The notes below the pieces were generated by a model. It saw nothing but the letters and a program-made list of their open reading frames with translations, made no database searches and was not told the DNA's origin. 6,967 nucleotides of DNA. It comes from Acidobacteriota bacterium. Its GTDB lineage: Bacteria > Acidobacteriota > Blastocatellia > RBC074. The stretch covers positions 1-6,967 of the forward strand of contig JABFSD010001008.1 of the NCBI GenBank assembly GCA_013140935.1, written 5' to 3'. Position numbers and translations under genes: made by a program. Of this stretch, positions 6,128-6,967 are shown in pieces (the stretch's first letter is position 1; each line of letters opens with the position of its first letter).

Positions 6128-6967
6128 TTATCGAAAATTGAATTTGAGTTTGCCGCTCACCAGTCGCGGATGGCCGAAGTGCGTGCCTTCAAATGGATTG
6201 CCGAAGTTATAAGCGAAAGCGCGGTTAGTGAAATTCTGTAAATCGAATTGCAGCGACACCGTCACGCGGTCGCGGCGCAGCCAATCAAAGCCCGTAGAAA
6301 AATCAAAGACCGTCCACGGTTTGACGCGCTGGCGGTCGAAGTTGACGAGTTCAGCGCTCGGCGCTTTGCGCAGGTCAGCGAGGCGGTCGGCTTCGACTTG
6401 CAACGGAACACCGCTTTCGTGGCGTCCGGCGAGGGCGAACCACCATTCGCCCAACTGGTTGAGGCGGCGCGAGTGCATCAAGCCAAACGCGCCTACGTTG
6501 CGTTGATCGTGGTCGGGGATGAAGGGCATGCCGTTGCCGATTTCGGCGAACTCGTCGGTCAGAAACAATCCGCCGTTGATCGGGCCGCGTTGCAGGACGC
6601 GCGCGTTCGTATAGCTCACGTAACCCGACCAGCCTTTGCGCAACGGTACGTCAAGGCGCGCTTCGAGGCCGCGCGCGAAACCGCTGGTCACGCTGTTGGG
6701 GAAAATCACCGTCGTGTTAAAGAAAACGTTCGGGTCGTCGAAGTTGCGGAACTCACGATCCCACCAGGCTACGTCAAGTTTGAACCAGCCTTTTACGTCC
6801 TGCGCAAAACCGATTTCATAAGCCGACATCGTTTCGGGTTTGATCGGCGCTCCGCCGTTGGTGTAATCGGCGAAAGGCGAAAGCGCGCGGGCTTCGTCGC
6901 TGTTGGCGAGCAGCAGGTTTTCGAGTTGCGGCGGCATGAACATTCGATTGAACGAAGCGCGCAACGC
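6128..6967 (-). CDS. TonB-dependent outer-membrane receptor, C-terminal part (partial)
   Basis: About 279 C-terminal residues of a TonB-dependent receptor; the coding frame is open to the right edge, so the plug domain and start are outside the window. These barrels import scarce ligands across the outer membrane using TonB-ExbBD energy. The visible part shows the usual barrel sequence IKPETMSAYEIGFAQDVKGW, then alternating aromatic strands, the strand-turn G-x-E-A-R-L-D-V-P (GLEARLDVPLRKGWSGYVSY) and PFIPDHDQRN, a motif typical of the late barrel. It ends FDLQNFTNRAFAYNFGNPFE, then GKLKFNFR, an aromatic-rich final strand as expected for outer-membrane insertion. GC is about 58% on a sample line, like truA-uppS and unlike the neighbouring gene at 5166. 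It converges with that gene across 146 bases. The ligand cannot be told from this fragment. Confidence 0.93.
   Translation of the reverse strand, partial: ALRASFNRMFMPPQLENLLLANSDEARALSPFADYTNGGAPIKPETMSAYEIGFAQDVKGWFKLDVAWWDREFRNFDDPNVFFNTTVIFPNSVTSGFARGLEARLDVPLRKGWSGYVSYTNARVLQRGPINGGLFLTDEFAEIGNGMPFIPDHDQRNVGAFGLMHSRRLNQLGEWWFALAGRHESGVPLQVEADRLADLRKAPSAELVNFDRQRVKPWTVFDFSTGFDWLRRDRVTVSLQFDLQNFTNRAFAYNFGNPFEGTHFGHPRLVSGKLKFNFR

Overview
The window most likely comes from an uncultured or little-studied Acidobacteriota genome, perhaps class Blastocatellia. This is inferred from gene style: secreted beta-sandwich proteins with long low-complexity-free repeats, an STN-like lipidless secreted protein, a large TonB-dependent receptor, and AGTGAAA heptamer repeats between genes. 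No marker gene in the window fixes the taxonomy. All GC figures below are hand counts on sample 60-base lines.

Left part (1-1664) is housekeeping on the minus strand: truA (tRNA pseudouridine synthase) followed by uppS (undecaprenyl diphosphate synthase), 38 bases apart and probably co-transcribed. Directly downstream of uppS is a heptamer-repeat inverted repeat that starts at the uppS stop codon. Positions 1665-2010 are a gene-free divergent region. It holds a plausible rightward promoter, several short inverted repeats, and the leader of a small AraC-type DNA-binding protein (2011-2457).

Middle part (2458-5981) is the accessory and more novel section. A long perfect palindrome precedes a strong ribosome binding site and a 799-residue secreted protein (2627-5026). 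That protein has about four cysteine-free beta-sandwich modules, then a cysteine- and tryptophan-rich C-terminal part containing a BIG2-like Ig segment. After an intergenic stem-loop comes a clearly AT-richer gene (5166-5981) for a 271-residue secreted protein that looks like a standalone STN-type (secretin/TonB short N-terminal) protein. Both genes lack an assignable function. They may form a cell-envelope pair with the AraC-like protein upstream as a candidate regulator, but that link rests only on proximity.

Right part (5982-6967) is a short convergent intergenic region, then the C-terminal barrel of a TonB-dependent outer-membrane receptor on the minus strand, cut by the window edge.
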